Source: Ctenosaura bakeri
Lineage: Eukaryota > Chordata > Lepidosauria > Squamata > Iguanidae
DNA: 64,000 nucleotides
Reading direction: 5' to 3'
Assembly: GCA_948474755.1 (NCBI GenBank)
Contig: CAOLHI010001030.1
Coordinates: 393,544-457,543, forward strand
In this document: in pieces, positions 1-15,228 of the stretch
Position numbering within the stretch: position 1 is the first letter of the stretch
Layout of the letters: every line of letters starts with the position of its first letter
Made by a program: the position numbers and the translations under genes
The notes under the pieces: model-generated
What the model was told of the DNA's origin: nothing
Database searches by the model: none
Seen by the model: only the letters and a program-made list of their open reading frames with translations

Positions 1-1866
1 AGGGGAGAAAAATAATAAACTTTTATGAAGGGAGCCATTTTGATCATTCAAGTTCATGAGTTGAAGCATGATGCCAGAGAAACCTAATTCAGACTCAGAG
101 GAACCTTTGGGAATCAATGATTAATGACTCTCTGTGCCGTAAGGGAATGTAATTTAGAAACTTCTCATCTTTTCTGACACTCAAAGTGGCTATCAATCAC
201 ACTGCAATGCAAATCAGGCATTTCTTGTGTAAGTGAGTTGATTTCATATTCTCAGCTGTTACTCTGTATATTTGCTTAGCACGTTCCTTCCATGGACTGC
301 CAGCTTCCTGTGCTGCTGTTTCTGTACCTCCAGAGATGTGAATTCTAGCCCTGCCAATTTCATCTAAATACCTAGAATCACAAATGCCATGAAACTTCAG
401 CTGTTTAGCTAAAAGATCCAGGATAATTACACTGGATGAGTGAAATTTTTCTCACAGATAGTCAGATTGTCAGGAAGCAGCTGTCTACTGAGCATCTGTT
501 TAAAATGGAGTACTGATAGGCTGAAAATATCAGCAGATATATATAGCCTGATAATCCCTTTTCTTGTCAGATACTGGCAGTTGTGATTCAGTCCTGTTTG
601 CAGTTTTTGCCACTTGGTTCAAAAGATGGGTTTGGAACTTTGGGACCCTACCTGGTTTTTAGCACCATGAAAGCAAATGGCAGTCTGGGACTGATTTTTT
701 TTTTAAACCTGATCATTGGTGGATGTAATTAATTATTTGATGTCATTATGTACTGTACTTAGGAATGAGCCATCATGCCTATAATACAGGAGATAAATTG
801 GTCAAGTCTGGCAAATGAAAATTGAAGTCTTAAATAAATGGTACATTTTTTGCACACTGCATTTCAGCACTAGGGATTTTGGTAAACAACAAGTTGATAC
901 ACTGCTAGGTTTCCTTTTGTTCAAGGAAGGGTAGTTGTTCCTAGTTTTCAAGCAACAGAATATTAAAATGTACATTAGACTTTGATGTTCTCACTCATTT
1001 TCAGGATGGATATTAAAACTATATTAAGGTAGTATATCGCTTTAATAAGCTAAGATAAATAAGTTTTACTGTTCAGCAAGCAGTTCATTTATTCCTTCTT
1101 GAGAAGTGGGAGCAAACCAAGAAATCTTCATTTTAACTAGTTTCCTTGAATCATTCCAAACCAGAAACCTAAGGTTAACGGGTCTAGAAAAATTCAGAAT
1201 ATTAAATCTTTAAACCATGGCTTAATATCCTAGCTTGCTGAGAAGCTGTTAACTGTAGTTTCTTGGTTGAGATACAGTAGGAAACCACAGTTAACTTGCA
1301 ATTTCTTGGCTTGTTTCCCAACTATGCCATGCCACTGCAAAGATGTGCTTGCATCTCAGACTACTAAAAAGTTAATCATGAATGCAACTATTGCCTTGTA
1401 GCTGATTGGGAGTGGAATAATTCTATGAATTTTTGCTCATGAGGAACCTTAAATGTAGTACCTGCTTGTTCCCTTATAATTCCTGCTCGAACTTGAATAA
1501 ATCTAGGGCTGGATCATATCTTATATTTACTTGGTAGGTGAAACAAGCTGTTTACCATATTTATATTGTTTTTTCTTAGGTAAAACAGTGCACTGTAAAG
1601 GGTGTTAGTGAAGCATGATGGTTCATTACTTAGCCAATGTGCTTCTGCATAAAAAGGCAGCTGAGAATGACATTCTGCTGTTGTATTTTGCTAGTGCTCT
1701 GTATATTTTATTTGTGCTTAACAAATATGTGTACAAAAATCAATATTTTGCATGTGTGTTTCTCTATTTGATGAAGAGCAGCCACAAAAATAAATGTACT
1801 ATGTGAAAATTCCCTTAAAAGAGGGAGAGATGTCTTGTAACTTAAATGTTATACCATGTCCTCTAG
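1..1866 (+). other. RRM2: RRM2 intron (partial) upstream of first visible exon
   Basis: This AT-rich stretch ends in a pyrimidine tract and an AG acceptor immediately before the exon at 1867. I searched it for the exon expected upstream (the segment that precedes Val-Glu-Arg-Phe in RRM2) and did not find it, so the stretch is read as intron. No clear repeat or RNA gene was recognised. Confidence 0.6.
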
Positions 1867-5502
<3,636 letters not shown>

Positions 5503-5611
5503 GCCATAGACGAATTCAGCTGGCTTGGAATTGCTAGTGATTATCCTCAAAATTCTTGTTCTGCTAATGTGTGATGGTGCTTTTGGATAATGCATGTAAC
5601 TTAAATGGGAA

Positions 5612-5617
5612 AATAAA
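5612..5617 (+). promoter_or_regulatory. RRM2: proximal poly(A) signal of RRM2
   Basis: AATAAA about 110 nt after the stop codon. Confidence 0.5.
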
Positions 5618-6066
5618 TTTCCCACTCTGCTATATGCATTTCCTAATACATGAGTTACTCAGATTTTCTGAAGTACTAATGCTTGAACTGGCATGTTCCA
5701 TTATCTGGTAACAACAAAGCAATAATATGGGGATACTCTAGAAAATGGTGGTTTTTCATGTCCTTGTATGGGTTTTAGGGAAGAGCTGCAGAACCTGTGT
5801 AGCAGGTGTTAGGTTTTTATTCAGTATTTTAATAGTTTGTACATAAACATGGCACTTTAAAAGTCTGGCCTTTATTTCCTGGGAAAGGCTGGTAATGTAT
5901 GAGTTTAGAATGAACTCTTTTAGATTGCATTTCCTCTTAATTTCACTATTATGCTTTGTTTTCCTTGTATGTAAATTAAATCGCTAAAGTGGTGAAAAAA
6001 GTCTTTTTGGATGTGTATGACTTTTCACAAAGTGTGTGAACAGATTATATGTAAAGGCAAAACTTG

Positions 6067-6072
6067 AATAAA
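6067..6072 (+). promoter_or_regulatory. RRM2: distal poly(A) signal of RRM2
   Basis: AATAAA about 565 nt after the stop codon, followed within 45 nt by a GT/T-rich stretch (tgtggagttggtttc) that fits a downstream element. Confidence 0.55.
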
Positions 6073-6090
6073 ATTCCAGATTTCCAGCTG

Positions 6091-7044
6091 CTGGATCAGA
6101 ATATTGTGGAGTTGGTTTCTGAGCTCAAAACTTTATTTTCCCACTCCAAACGTGCCTAGATTTTAATCACCTGATGGGTTCTCAAGCTTGATCCCACAAG
6201 TGTTTTGTATTTAAGCTGCTAGGAGCCTCTACCAGCATAGCTGATGTTGAAGCTCAATACACCTGGAGGATCAAAGGCTGAGAACTGTCCCAAGGTTTTT
6301 TGGTCAAGTACAAATTCTAGCAACAGTTTTGAAAGATCAGTGGACTGTTCCATTTGAGCTGAGATTGTGGAGAATTTATGGTCAACTGGTCATAATCTGA
6401 ATATAGGGTTCATTCCTGCAATGTAGAGATGCAGCATCCTTTGGCTGTAAGCCTAATGTTTATTCCCATATCCCTGCATTGCTTGCCATGTGCTACAACA
6501 AGGCCTGGCCTAAGATAATTTGTTAGTGATGGACTAGTGAATGATACACCCAGAATGCAATTCAGGTCATGTTGTATCCAAGATAGTTGTGATATCTGAT
6601 GTAAATAAATAAAATGAAGTAAATTGCACTGTTAAGACATTCAAAATCCTGCCTGAGATACTTCCTACCCTGGTCTACAGCTTGCAAAGTGCCAGCCCTC
6701 TAGATGCTGGACTGCAACTCCTAGCATTTACTACAGGGTTTGCAAGTAAGGACAGATGGGCCTTCAGTCCAACATTTGGAGGGTCCTTTTCCCCTGATTT
6801 GCAATAATTTCATGCTTCTGGGACTTTTAGTCCTGTTTTTCAAATACTGAACATGTAGAATTGTCTTCAATTAGTAATATGATAGTTTTTTTTTATGTGA
6901 TAGGGAAGCAGATAATAGGTGACAAGCTGAGTTTGTGTATGGCCTAGACAAAAATAATTTGTTTCCAGGGACCCTGAAGACTTAAGATTTAAATATTTAA
7001 ATTTTGATTTAAATATTCAAATATTAAATGCTTCTAGAGATTAC
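6091..7044. other. intergenic, one short palindromic repeat
   Basis: No coding sequence recognised. 6690-6785 is a diverged copy of the short 'actcc...ttcagtccaac' palindromic repeat also seen at 2207 and 15938. Confidence 0.5.
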
Positions 7045-7212
7045 AATTCAGATTCCAGCTCAGACACTGGATGATCTTGGGGAAGTCACATTCTCTCAGC
7101 CTCAGGAAAGCAAAGGCAACCTTTTGAACAAATCTTGCCAAAAGCCCCCTGTGATAGGTTCACCTTAGGGTTGCCATAATTTTGAAATGACTTGAAAGCA
7201 CACAACAACAAA
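7045..7212 (+). repeat. SINE (core and tail), + strand
   Basis: A decayed tRNA-like head is followed by a core with 'ctctcagcctcagg' and a tail 'aatgacttgaaagcacac' plus (aac)n. Same family as at 3010, opposite orientation. Confidence 0.65.
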
Positions 7213-7247
7213 GTGCTGTTGAGAGGGGGAGGTTCTTTCTAGCCATC

Positions 7248-7434
7248 ATGTTTGTCTTTGAAAACCGATTCATGGTGGCCCTAAAGCAAACGTATCATGG
7301 GAGTTTTGGCAAGATTTGCCTTTGTCTTTCTCTGAGGCTGAGAGAATGACTTGCCCAAGGTCACCCAGGAGGTTTCATTGGCTGAGTGAGGATTTGCCCT
7401 CTGGCCTCAAGAGTCCTAGTTTGGGCACTTGCAT
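7248..7434 (-). repeat. SINE, - strand
   Basis: Contains 'cccaaggtcacccagg' and 'ctctgaggctgagaga', the reverse of the core in the preceding SINE. The two lie head to tail in opposite orientation 35 bp apart, forming an imperfect inverted pair. Confidence 0.65.
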
Positions 7435-9117
7435 ATGTTCTATGTCCCTTTTGTTGGATACGATGGGTATGTGTGCAGGTGCTGAAACTGCTCTTTCATT
7501 TGCAAATTGGTGAGCAGTTTGGGCATGTACACACACCTGCCACCATGTCCCTCGGCACCCATCCCCCTTCCTGCTTTGTTCCTGACAAGAGATGGCAGGC
7601 ATGTACACACACCTAGACTGCTCCCTTGGTTGCAAACAGTACAGCAATTTTTGTATTCGTACCTCCCTGCTGCTGTGTCTCTGTTGCTGCTGTCCAGCCA
7701 CAGGCCTCTACAGATCCCCTTTGAGTGCTCCGATTCCAGGTTAAGAACCACTGGCCTAGACCTCAATTCCTGAAGACATTCAAAACATTTGCTCCTTTTC
7801 CTGAAGAATGGGCAAAATGACTAGATAGAAAAGTTTCATCAGCTGAACAGAATGCTCACTTGAAATCTGCTTATTAAAACAAAGATGCAATGTGGAAAAT
7901 AAAGCTCTTCAGTCTGCATACATTATAATAAACCACTAACCAAGTGGACTTTATGACAAGGTATAGTCATAACCAATAGCTTGCCAGAACAAAGCACTTT
8001 GTTGCCTCTGCTGTGGTACTTTCTCCAACTTAAGCTTGGGGCTTGCCACATACATTTAAGGATCAAACTGCATGAAATGCGTACCATAAAGGTAGTTGGT
8101 TGTTTTTTCTTCCCTCTTAAGTGATTGGTAGGACCTGATAGGATTCACCTTGTATTAAGCTTTCCCTACTTGTCTTCCCTTAATGAAACTCGTCCCTTTT
8201 TCTAAATTTCTGGCTTTCCTGCACAATTTTCTTAAAAGTAAGAAGGCACTCTTGGAATAAACCAGGTATGGTAATCAGGTGGTCTTCCTGAGATGGATTG
8301 TACCTTCCGGTACTCCTTAACATTGGTTGTGTTAGCTGGGAGTTGCATGAAGACTGTACAATTCGCACCCTCGGAATAAGTGGAAGTCTTCAGTCTGTTA
8401 ACAGCAACTCCCCACCAACAAAAATCAATACTGTTAGGAGAAAAGGTCAAATATCTTTCTACCATTGATAATACAAATTAGCCCTTTATGTCCTTTTGTC
8501 AGAGTGAAAGAAAATACTAGCGTGTAGTTCAGGGCTGTTCAACTGGCATGTAAGGGCAATTTTTTTTTTTTTACTAAAATTAAAAACGGGCTGAAAATTT
8601 CCTTCTAAAAGGCTAGTATTTTTGTATTACAAACTGCCTCCAGGATGAAGAGGCTTGCAACCTACTTAAAACTAATATCATTCCTGGAGCTGCCAGAAGA
8701 GGCAATTAATATGCCTCCTTTTTTGTCAGAAAAATGATGGTTCTGAGGAGTTGGGGGTCAGTGGCCATTAAATCAGAATACGGGGAATGCCCTTTGTTCA
8801 CCACCACTGGTGTGGCTTAACCCTGAAATGAAAGGTTGCAGGGCCTGCTGGATTCAAACTGCGCTCTGAAGTCCAGTGGATTGGAGAGCAGCCTCGGAAG
8901 AATCAGAGCAAATCTGTGACTTTAACCTGTCATGGACTGTTTAGAAGATTGATGAGGGTGGCATTCTGTTTTGAGAAGTGGCAGCCAACAATCAAAAGGT
9001 GCTCAAGCTCATTTTGCTTCAATAGGAAATGAATAGTGGTAGCTTTCCCCAGTGTCAATCCATATTCTTCCAGTTCAGGAACAGGTGTGTGACTATATAT
9101 GTTCAAGGACATTATAT
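7435..9117. other. intergenic, no gene recognised
   Basis: Around 7745-7757 'taagaaccactgg' resembles the hAT-like terminus seen at 38181-38193. The rest gives only short accidental open frames and no recognised element. Confidence 0.4.
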
Positions 9118-9325
9118 CCAAGAGACTGTGGTATAGTGACTTGAGTGTTTTGAGTGCTGGAGTAGGAGACCAGGGTTCAAATTCTGACTCAGCCATGGAA
9201 GCCCACTATCTTTCAGAGGAAGGAACTGGCAAAACCATCTCTGAGTATTCTTTGCCTAAGAAAACCATGTGAAATTCATGGAGTTGCCATAAGTCAACAG
9301 ATAACTTCAAGGCACACATACACAT
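9118..9325 (+). repeat. SINE, + strand
   Basis: tRNA-like head with 'tggtatagtgac' (A-box region) and 'ccagggttcaaattc' (B-box region), a MIR-like core with 'tcagaggaaggaactggc', and a tail ending 'aaggcacacatacaca'. Confidence 0.75.
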
Positions 9326-10726
9326 TGTGATCTGTTAAAAAGTGGTAATAAATGGGCAGTTTAGAAGTGCTGTGTTCCATATTTTCCTAAACTGGTAACT
9401 ACCCTTAAATAATGGAAGGTCAGGTATAATTCAGAAGTTTGTTTTCATTATCAGTTAAGATATCCTAATAACATCTGTTGAGTGGAAAAAGAAAATGCTG
9501 CACTGTCTGTGCAGAGATTGGCTCTGGCATTCTACAGGGTGATTGAAATTCAACAACTTTCTCTTTTTTCAGTTACTCAGGGAAACTTTCTCTACTTATG
9601 CTGGTGTTACAGTTCATATAGTTAATCTAGACTTATACCAGATTTCCATTTGCACTGCAATGCTCTTTGAATGCCTTTCAAAAACTGTAATATGGTACAG
9701 CAAGACATTCCAATTTATCCACACTTGTGTTAGTTGAACTGGCAAGTGTTCAAGCAATTGCCTAACTGGATTAGTTTTTAGAATAATATTTTTTTTATCT
9801 CTCTGGGCAAAATGAAAAGCCTTTCTTATAGGGCAGGTAGTATATAGGGCTTCTTCATTTTGAGGAAAAGGCTTTTTTTAAAAAAACCCTTAGCACATTT
9901 TTAGAGATGATTTTTTTTTTTAAAGGAAGGCACAGCAGAACTAACGATAACATGCAAAATAATAAGGTTTGTAGGAACCATTTGGGGTTACTTGTCAGAT
10001 AAGTATAGTGATTTAAATATGCTCTCAAGGGTCTCAAAAGTTTTGAATGCTTCAAATATACCTGTGGCTATAGAATTCATGCACATCGTTTCTTTGATTC
10101 CAGCAGACTACATTTGTTACAGTGCCACCTGTAGAAATTCATTTTTGTTGATCAAACTTTGTTCTATTTAAATTTTAAACACCACAGAATCATATATAGT
10201 TTGTACTCTCTGTAAAACAACAACAACAACAAGCCTATCTCTTTTTAATGGTATATGTAATATATACATGATAGATCATAAAATAAAGACATGACTTGTA
10301 AAGAATCCCCCCCCCGCCAGAAAAACAACAAAAGATGTGCCAAATCCTTTAATATATGTTATTTCCCTATCTTCTCCCAACCTAACAGTTTCACTCAACT
10401 GGGATGGACTTTTGTGTTTCTTATCAGACTCTAGAAAACTATTATTTTATTGTGGAGGATGTTAGATGTTGATAGGGGTTATTTTGTTTGGAACAACTGG
10501 CAGAATAAGATGACTGGTGGCTGACAATGTTGGGTGTCATAAAAACGCACCAAATTATTAGTCATTTTATTTGTTGTTGCCTTGTTACTGCCAAGCAAGA
10601 GGAGTGGTGGCTATGATTTTTTTTAACCTCAGTTGTTGAAATAACTTGTTTGGTCTTAGATACTAGGCATTTTGACTTGGGCAAGAAAGGTGAATGGATT
10701 ATTTGCAGCAAAATTGCCCAATAACT
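9326..10726. other. intergenic, AT-rich, nothing recognised
   Basis: AT-rich sequence with short A and T runs and a C-run at 10309-10316. No gene or named repeat seen. Confidence 0.4.
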
Positions 10727-10903
10727 TGTCATTGTTGTTGTGTGCCTTCAAGTTGTTTCCAACTTTTCACATTTTTTTTCTGGGACAACAGTGTGTGACA
10801 TGCCCAAGGTTACCCAGTGGGTTTCCATGGCTGGTTGGGGAACTGAACCCTGATCTCTGGGGCTGTAGTCCAAAACTCAAACCACTACACTAATAACTAT
10901 AGC
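10727..10903 (-). repeat. SINE, - strand
   Basis: Contains 'gtgtgccttcaagttg' (tail), 'cccaaggttacccagtggg' (core) and 'caaaccactacac' (tRNA-like head), all reversed. Confidence 0.75.
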
Positions 10904-10944
10904 CAGTACATTTGTTATTCAATACTAATGCACATTCATCACAG

Positions 10945-11292
10945 TTTCCGCCAGGAGTCCAAGGAGAGCAACAAATCCTGTCTAAGCTAAGCAGGGTCAG
11001 GTCTGATTAGGGTTCCTAAACCTCAGGGCCTAGACCCTCTTCTTTCATCAAATCGTAAGAGTCACTTCCAGGTGTCAGGCTTTGATTCTGAAATACCGGT
11101 GTCTGGCATAGCCCTGAGCTGGCAACCACAGGCTTTGTTAGTACTTGGAAGGGGAATAGCCAGGGAATACCAGGTGCTGTATTGTATGTTCAGAGGAATG
11201 CAAACCCAAACCACTTCCTGAGTGTTCTTTGCCTAAGAAACTAAAATTCATGGGTTTGACATAAGTTGACGGCTGACTTAAGGCATATACTT
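10945..11292 (+). repeat. 5S rRNA-derived SINE, internally interrupted
   Basis: Two blocks match the internal promoter half of 5S rRNA: 'gctaagcagggtcagg' near 10986 and 'ttagtacttgg' plus 'gggaataccaggtgctgt' at 11138-11180. They are split by about 126 bp (11011-11136) of unrelated sequence bordered by the short echo 'attag'/'gttag'. After the 5S part comes a body ending 'cataagttgacggctgact', similar to tails of the tRNA-headed SINEs. 5S-headed SINEs use the 5S type-1 pol III promoter. Confidence 0.7.
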
Positions 11293-13259
11293 TACTTTCA
11301 TTTTGATAGTTACAATAATTCTCTTTGTACTAAGAGCAAATTGGAGGAAGAGGAAGAAATCCAATCTCAGGTCCTCTATCTCTCTGTCCACATAATTTTT
11401 TTTAGCTCATTAGATATTATTTGCACACTGTTAACAGCCATTCCATTGTTGATGGCGTTTTTTAATTTCCCCCCCGTTTGGCTGATAGAGTGAAAAAGGT
11501 CAGCAATCATTTCTCTAGCTTATGGTTGAATTAATGATTTAACATAGGCAAATATTATAATTAAAGGATGATGCAATGATATCTAATCTGCTGTGAGCTG
11601 GAACCTCGTATGGCAGTTATGAATGTATAACCTAGAATTATATATTCGTGACTGTTATATGTTCACAATTTCTACGTAGTCCCTAGTTTAGGGGCTGTGT
11701 AGGGACTGTTAAAGTCCTCTAATCTCTACTCACTATGAAGAAGTTAATCTGATCAATGGTGGTCTGTTCCCCTGTCCTTCCAGAAACAGATGGCTCATGT
11801 CCCCTCCAGTGTGAGCAACTTCCTGTGCGAGGGGGAATTGTGACAGGGACCCTGTTTCTGCCTGTCACACTGGAGATCATGCCTATGAGGGACTGGAAAT
11901 GGCAGCCAGTTGCTTCCCAAGCAATAGGGGAACAGATTCCTATTGACTGCAGCAGCTGCTGCCTGGCAAGTGGAGATTAGGGGAGAGATTGATTCTCTGT
12001 GTAGCACTGTAACTATGGTACTTATGCATTTATAAAGACTGTTTGAGATTCTGGCCAATGTTTATGCTTAGGTCTTTGAATAACCCACAATTTTATTCAA
12101 TCAACTTTGAATAACCCACAATTTTAGGACATGTGCCGTGTAGGTGCATCGTATCTATCCAAACAGTTATGAGAATAGTGAATATAATTAACGCTTTAAT
12201 CTTGAGAGAGAGAGAGAGAGAAAGATTTCATCTAAACAATAATTTGTTAATTTTTTTCTCTATATTCATACTCAATGTTAACCAAAGTGCAAAATTCTAT
12301 ATTCATTTCCCAAAAGTTGTGGGCATATTTCTTTGAGATCTCTTTATAGGAATTTGCATTCAATGTCTAAATTAACAGTGTTCAGAACTTTTGACTACAC
12401 CTTGTCAAAATATCACCAGTGTAGGATAACTTCAGGGTCTCTTGAAAGATGCCTTTGATTTATTCACAGAAGGGCATTTGGTGGTACATCCAGCTCTCAG
12501 TTATCATGTGTGGTACCAGTACTTGTCACCAGGGGGCACATTGATCCAGATTCCCTCATAATGTGCTCATTTCTTCAAAGTCATAATAGTGTGAGCTGTT
12601 TTGATTTGAAGGAAGTCACCCCTGCTGCTCTCCCAGCTCCTGCTCTTTTTTCACAATAAATTAAGAAGCATTTGAAAACTGCCACCTTAAAAGGACCATA
12701 TATTTTCCAAATCCAGTGTAGGGAAGTCTCAGTTCAGTGTTAGAATTTTTCTTGATTCAGGTGTCAGCTTCACAAATGCTTGTATAGAAATGCAGACAAC
12801 CTCACCAGCAATGTAAAACAAACAAAATCAACTATCTCCCGTGCCTCCCAACATAAACAAATATTAAAAGAGCTGTGGAGAGTTTTGTGCCATCTGTAAT
12901 GACCTTGCTAATCCCCTGGTCTGCCATTTCAACCAGCCGTGACTTAAGGCAACTGAGAGTGCTAAGCCAACACACATTAATGTACAAACAGAACAGAACT
13001 GCGCTTTCCAGAATCCCCCAGCTGGCATAGCCAGAGGCCAGGCTGGCTGGGGATTTCTGGGGGTTATAGTTCATTCTGTATCTGAAGAACTCTTTCATCT
13101 GGAAGGTCCTTATCATCGCTGGAGCTTTGCCTCTTCCCTGAATCCTGGACTGAATATTGATCCTGCAGCTGTTTTTTGTCCTTGTCTGGACCTTTCTCCT
13201 GCTTGCAGCATTGTGCTGAAGATTTTATACTTGCTACAGTATGAACTATGATAGGCTAT
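11293..13259. other. intergenic; (GA)n and short repeats only
   Basis: (GA)n at 12203-12222, and a short palindromic repeat at about 13000-13080 built on 'ccagctggcatagcc'. A stretch at 11750-11990 resembles part of 34980-35170 ('tctgttcccctgtcc'). No coding sequence recognised. Confidence 0.4.
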
Positions 13260-14168
13260 TGTTCTTCCAGTTTAGGCCTTCTTGGAGATACCCCTAGATA
13301 TCATTTTGATATCAATAATTTGGCTCTCTTCCACCACCCCTCTCCACATGTTTGAGAGGCCCCCGGACAAGCACAGAACTAGGCTCGGCCACTAACTGCT
13401 GAACATTCCATTCTCCACCCAGGCAGGCCAGATATAGCCAGATCCTTGCTTTAGGAGACCTCTCTGCAAACACCCTCATTATGTATGCACGCTGTTTACA
13501 AAGAACTCCCTGCCCCAAGCAGATAACTTGGCAAGCTGAATACTCAACTGCCAAGCACTGAGCATTTGCATACTGGCTAACTCTTTGTCAATTCGGACTT
13601 AACTTAATCATGCTAAATTCTGACCTTTCCCAAGCTTTGTCCCGCGCCCAAAATGCATTGTCTTCCCCAAGTATGGCATAGCCTGCAGTTACATTTCTCC
13701 CTATAAAAACCCTGATTCCGAGACCTTCCTCAGATCGCTCCCGAGTTCCAGACTGCCTTGCTACCGCTTTGCTTGGCGAGCTTCCCCTCAGCTCCACGTG
13801 CTCAGATACATCGAACCTCAGCATCACTCTCTATCTTCTTTCCGGGCTTCAGGAACAGGTTTCGTATCACTCAAATCAACTATCCCTCTGAAAATCCCAC
13901 TATCATACTCACACCTTCATTTTCCTTAGTTATCTGTGTGCGTGTGTTGCTTACATTGTGTGCCTGTATTTAATAAAGATCCATCATTATTTCCAGCACG
14001 GTTTGCTTCTTGACTTGGCCTGACCCCGTAAACATTGGGTTACAAGATCCTGCTGCGTTACCCTGCCTCTCGTAGTGCCAACCAGTGCTCTTGACTAATT
14101 TCCCCATCTTGTGCAATTGTAAGGTTATTTAGGTGTCCCTCCTGGTACCCCCAGTAAACAGGGTAACA
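13260..14168 (+). mobile_element. solo LTR of an endogenous retrovirus-like element, TSD CTAT
   Basis: A 909-bp LTR starting TGTT and ending GGGTAACA, flanked by CTAT at 13256-13259 and 14169-14172. A TATAAAA box at 13702-13708 and an AATAAA signal at 13972-13977 give the U3-R-U5 order on the + strand. Its 3' part is homologous to the LTRs at 28857 and 31107 ('ctgaccccgtaaacattggg', terminal 'cagggtaa'). Its 5' part is different. There is no internal region, so it is a recombination remnant. A 4-bp duplication fits gammaretrovirus-like (ERV1) integrases; this is inference. Confidence 0.8.
13702..13708 (+). promoter_or_regulatory. TATA box of solo LTR
   Basis: TATAAAA, 264 nt upstream of the LTR AATAAA signal. 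Confidence 0.55.
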
Positions 14169-14297
14169 CTATGGTAGTAGGTTTTGAAAATATGGTAGAG
14201 GGTTTTGAAAATAATCTTCCTTCTCAGCTTCTTTGACCTTTGTTTTAACTCAATACCAGAGCTCTGTTTCTCAGAGGGATGTGTGTGGAGATTTTTG

Positions 14298-14481
14298 TGT
14301 GCCTTCAAGTCGTTTCTGACTTGTGGTGACCATAAGGCGAACCTATCATGGGGCTTTCAGGGGCTGAGAATGTGTAACTCACTCAAGGTTACCAAATGGG
14401 TTTCAGTGGATGAGTGGGGAGTCAAGTCCTGGTCTTCAGGGTTGTAATCTGATGCTCAAATCACTATACCACACTGGCTCT
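14298..14481 (-). repeat. SINE, - strand
   Basis: Tail 'gccttcaagtcgtttctgac', core 'ctcaaggttaccaaatggg', and a head ending 'cactataccacactggctct'. Well preserved. Confidence 0.8.
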
Positions 14482-14756
14482 TGTGTGGATATTAGGGAGA
14501 GACAAATCTGTCAATTTCTGACATTTTGAATTTTGGGAATTTTGGTAACTTTTGAGCTAAAATGAACTAAAATGAAATTCTCACCCATCCTTAGGAGGTG
14601 GGAATCTCTGTCAGCTTCACTTTCTTTGTTTCAGTTCTGCAGTTTGCTGGTTTATCTGATCGGAAGCTAAAATAAAATCTAATAATAACCAGTGGAGATT
14701 CCCTATGCAGAAGAAATTTAGTGAGGGGTTTTTAAGAATTCTTCACCAGAGAGCAA

Positions 14757-14860
14757 TTCTGGTGCCTCTGACCGAACTTCAAACCCTAGGATTCCGTAGG
14801 ATGCTGCCATGGAAGTTGAAATGGAATCATAGTGCTATAACTGGTTACTGTGAATGAGCC
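14757..14860. repeat. half copy of a palindromic transposon
   Basis: 'aggattccgtaggatgctgc' and 'atagtgctataactgg' match one arm of the element that DIRS copy 1 interrupts (39153-45457). Confidence 0.6.
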
Positions 14861-14867
14861 CTGGGTC

Positions 14868-15228
14868 ATAGGAAACTGCTTTATATTGAGTCAGAGTTCA
14901 TCTAACTCAGGGACTGGCAAAGTGCAACCCTGGGCTACATGTGCCCCTCAAGTTGTTTTTCTGACTCTTGAACCCTCTAGACTCACTGGAGTGCTCTTTT
15001 TTGCGCCCCACAAAACAGAGGGTGAGCTGGCATTCCATGGGGCCTCTGCCCCCTCCGGCTCTCTGCAGTTGCTTGCTTTGATCTATCTCAAGACTGTTGA
15101 ATGATGGGCAGTGGATCTTGGGGGTTTCAGGCATAGATTCACTCCCAGTTCTATGCGCAGATATTGGGGAGTAAACCTGGGACCTCCTGTATGCAAAGTT
15201 ATGTGTTCTATCATTGAGCTATGGCTCA
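14868..15228 (-). repeat. tRNA-Ala-like SINE, interrupted
   Basis: On the - strand the head reads like tRNA-Ala(UGC): 'gagccatagctcaatgatag' at the right end, then a 'gcatac' anticodon region and a B-box like 'ggtttactcc'. The left end is 'aggaaactgctttatattga'. The body is split by 14910-15082, bordered by CTAACTCA (14902-14909) and CTATCTCA (15083-15090), a possible 8-bp duplication from an hAT-like insertion. Confidence 0.6.

Larger units (their letters stand above)
5503..6090 (+). other. RRM2: RRM2 3' UTR
   Basis: AT-rich sequence after the TAA stop with two AATAAA signals (5612-5617 and 6067-6072). This suggests a short and a long transcript form. The true cleavage sites cannot be seen from sequence. 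Confidence 0.65.

Noticed and set aside
7375..7773. Overlapping open frames of 65-108 codons
   Set aside because: They include SINE sequence and have no start context, splice partner or similarity.
15160..15228. A tRNA-Ala gene on the - strand
   Set aside because: Only the head of a SINE: the acceptor stem does not pair, and SINE body sequence follows directly.
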